Shown here piece by piece: positions 63,231 through 64,000 of a stretch of DNA of 64,000 nt. This DNA is from Halorubrum sp. 2020YC2 (GTDB lineage: Archaea; Halobacteriota; Halobacteria; Halobacteriales; Haloferacaceae): contig NZ_CP076019.1 of the NCBI RefSeq assembly GCF_018623055.1, positions 372,001 to 436,000 on the forward strand, read 5' to 3'. The number at the start of each line of letters is the position of its first letter. The first letter of the stretch is position 1. The position numbers were made by a program, and so were the translations under genes. The notes below the pieces were generated by a model. That model saw only the letters and a program-made list of their open reading frames with translations, did not search any database and had not been told where the DNA came from.

Positions 63231-64000
63231 TCCGCGTCCCCCGCGACCGCGGGCTCGGCGGCCGTCAGGTCGAGCGTCCCCGGCGCGTGCTCGTCGTACG
63301 CGGCCAGCAGTTCGCGGAGCGACTCGCGCCGCTCCTCGGAGAGCCGCGAGAGCGGCGACCGGACGCGCGGCCCGCCGCGCCCGCGGACGTGCATCGCCTC
63401 TTTCACCGGGATCGGGTTCGTCTCGGCGAACAGCTCGCGGACGAGCGGCGACAGCTCGTGGTGGAGCGCCCGCGCCCGGCCGTAGTCGCCCGAGAGCGCG
63501 GCGCCGACCATCGCGCAGGCGCGCTCCGGCTCGACGTTGGCGACGACGCTGATCGTGCCCGTGCCGCCGATAGAGAGGACGGGAAGCGTGAGCCCGTCGT
63601 CGCCCGACAGCACCGCGAACTCCTCGTTTCGGGTCCGCTCTATCACCTCGCTGATGAGGTTGAGGTCGCCGGAGGCGGCCTTGTACCCCCGGATGTTCGG
63701 GTGTTCCGCGAGCTCGGCGGTGACGTCGACCGGGATCGACTGTCCCGTGCGGCTCGGCACGTTGTACACGATCTGCGGGAGGTCGACCGCGTCCGCGACC
63801 GTCCGGTAGTGTTCGAGGAAGCCGGCCGGCTCGGGCCTGTTGTAGTACGGCGAGATGAGGAGCAGGCCGTCGGCGCCCGCGTCGGCCGCGCGCTCCGACA
63901 GCGAGAGCGCCTCCGCGGTGTTGTTCGAGCCGGTGCCCGCGATCACGGGGATGTCGTCTACGGCGTCGCGGACCGTCTCGATCACCGCCACGTGCTCGTC
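63227..64000 (-). CDS. dapA: 4-Hydroxy-tetrahydrodipicolinate synthase, N-terminus off the window
   Basis: The final 258 codons are visible; the start is beyond the right edge. It condenses pyruvate with aspartate semialdehyde, the first committed step of lysine synthesis. Motifs: AGTGSNNTAEALSLSERA, SPYYNRPEPAGFLEHY, YNVPSRTGQSIP (catalytic Tyr) and the Schiff-base Lys in IRGYKAASGD. It is first in the visible operon order dapA-B-D-lysA-dapF-E. Confidence 0.95.
   Translation of the reverse strand, partial: DEHVAVIETVRDAVDDIPVIAGTGSNNTAEALSLSERAADAGADGLLLISPYYNRPEPAGFLEHYRTVADAVDLPQIVYNVPSRTGQSIPVDVTAELAEHPNIRGYKAASGDLNLISEVIERTRNEEFAVLSGDDGLTLPVLSIGGTGTISVVANVEPERACAMVGAALSGDYGRARALHHELSPLVRELFAETNPIPVKEAMHVRGRGGPRVRSPLSRLSEERRESLRELLAAYDEHAPGTLDLTAAEPAVAGDAE

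Overview
This window is a high-GC haloarchaeal chromosome segment, most like Halorubrum or a close relative. Supporting signs are very acidic proteins, TATA boxes 25-30 bases ahead of start codons with no Shine-Dalgarno (leaderless genes), Tat-type lipoprotein signals, halocyanin, glycerol-1-phosphate dehydrogenase, AglJ and many small haloarchaeal membrane families. The genus is my inference. No rRNA, tRNA or CRISPR array was seen.

Layout. 0-6 kb: a respiratory cluster with a halocyanin, a cytochrome b split into two genes as in b6f complexes, and small membrane partners, followed by a degenerate NAD-kinase-like gene. 6-18 kb: housekeeping genes (M28 peptidase, DUF420, egsA, LysE exporter, ArsA/Get3 ATPase, aroA, aMBF1, short DsbB, DICT sensor). 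A repeat-rich gap at 13.9-14.4 kb ends in a relic of an aroA 3' end. 18-23.5 kb: tpiA, dnaK, dnaJ, a cupin and a small AMP-binding-like protein. 23.6-42.7 kb: three dipeptide/oligopeptide ABC importers side by side. System 1 (minus strand) is complete. System 2 (plus strand) is complete, but its binding protein looks circularly permuted. System 3 (two ATPases and a permease on minus, the other permease divergent on plus) has no binding protein. 42.7-57.8 kb: Zn-ribbon membrane protein, AglJ, CheY-like regulator, PhoU-like regulator, a frameshifted SRPBCC gene, nitrilase-family hydrolase, presenilin-type protease, purK, a PGF-pre-PGF surface protein, a non-canonical tubulin/FtsZ relative, an AI-2E-family protein and a NYN protein. 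57.8-64 kb: a tightly overlapping lysine operon dapA-dapB-dapD-lysA-dapF-dapE (succinylase-type DAP route), dapA running off the right edge.

Most unusual observations: (1) the circularly permuted system 2 binding protein; (2) a short element of two different hairpins joined by a constant AGCCAA spacer and flanked by an ACGT-type duplication, found once at the 3' end of dnaK and once in frame inside purK; (3) a DsbB that seems to have lost its middle; (4) an aroA C-terminal relic flanking a small membrane gene; (5) an SRPBCC gene broken at a C-run. All calls come from reading the sequence and recalled family knowledge; no database search was run.
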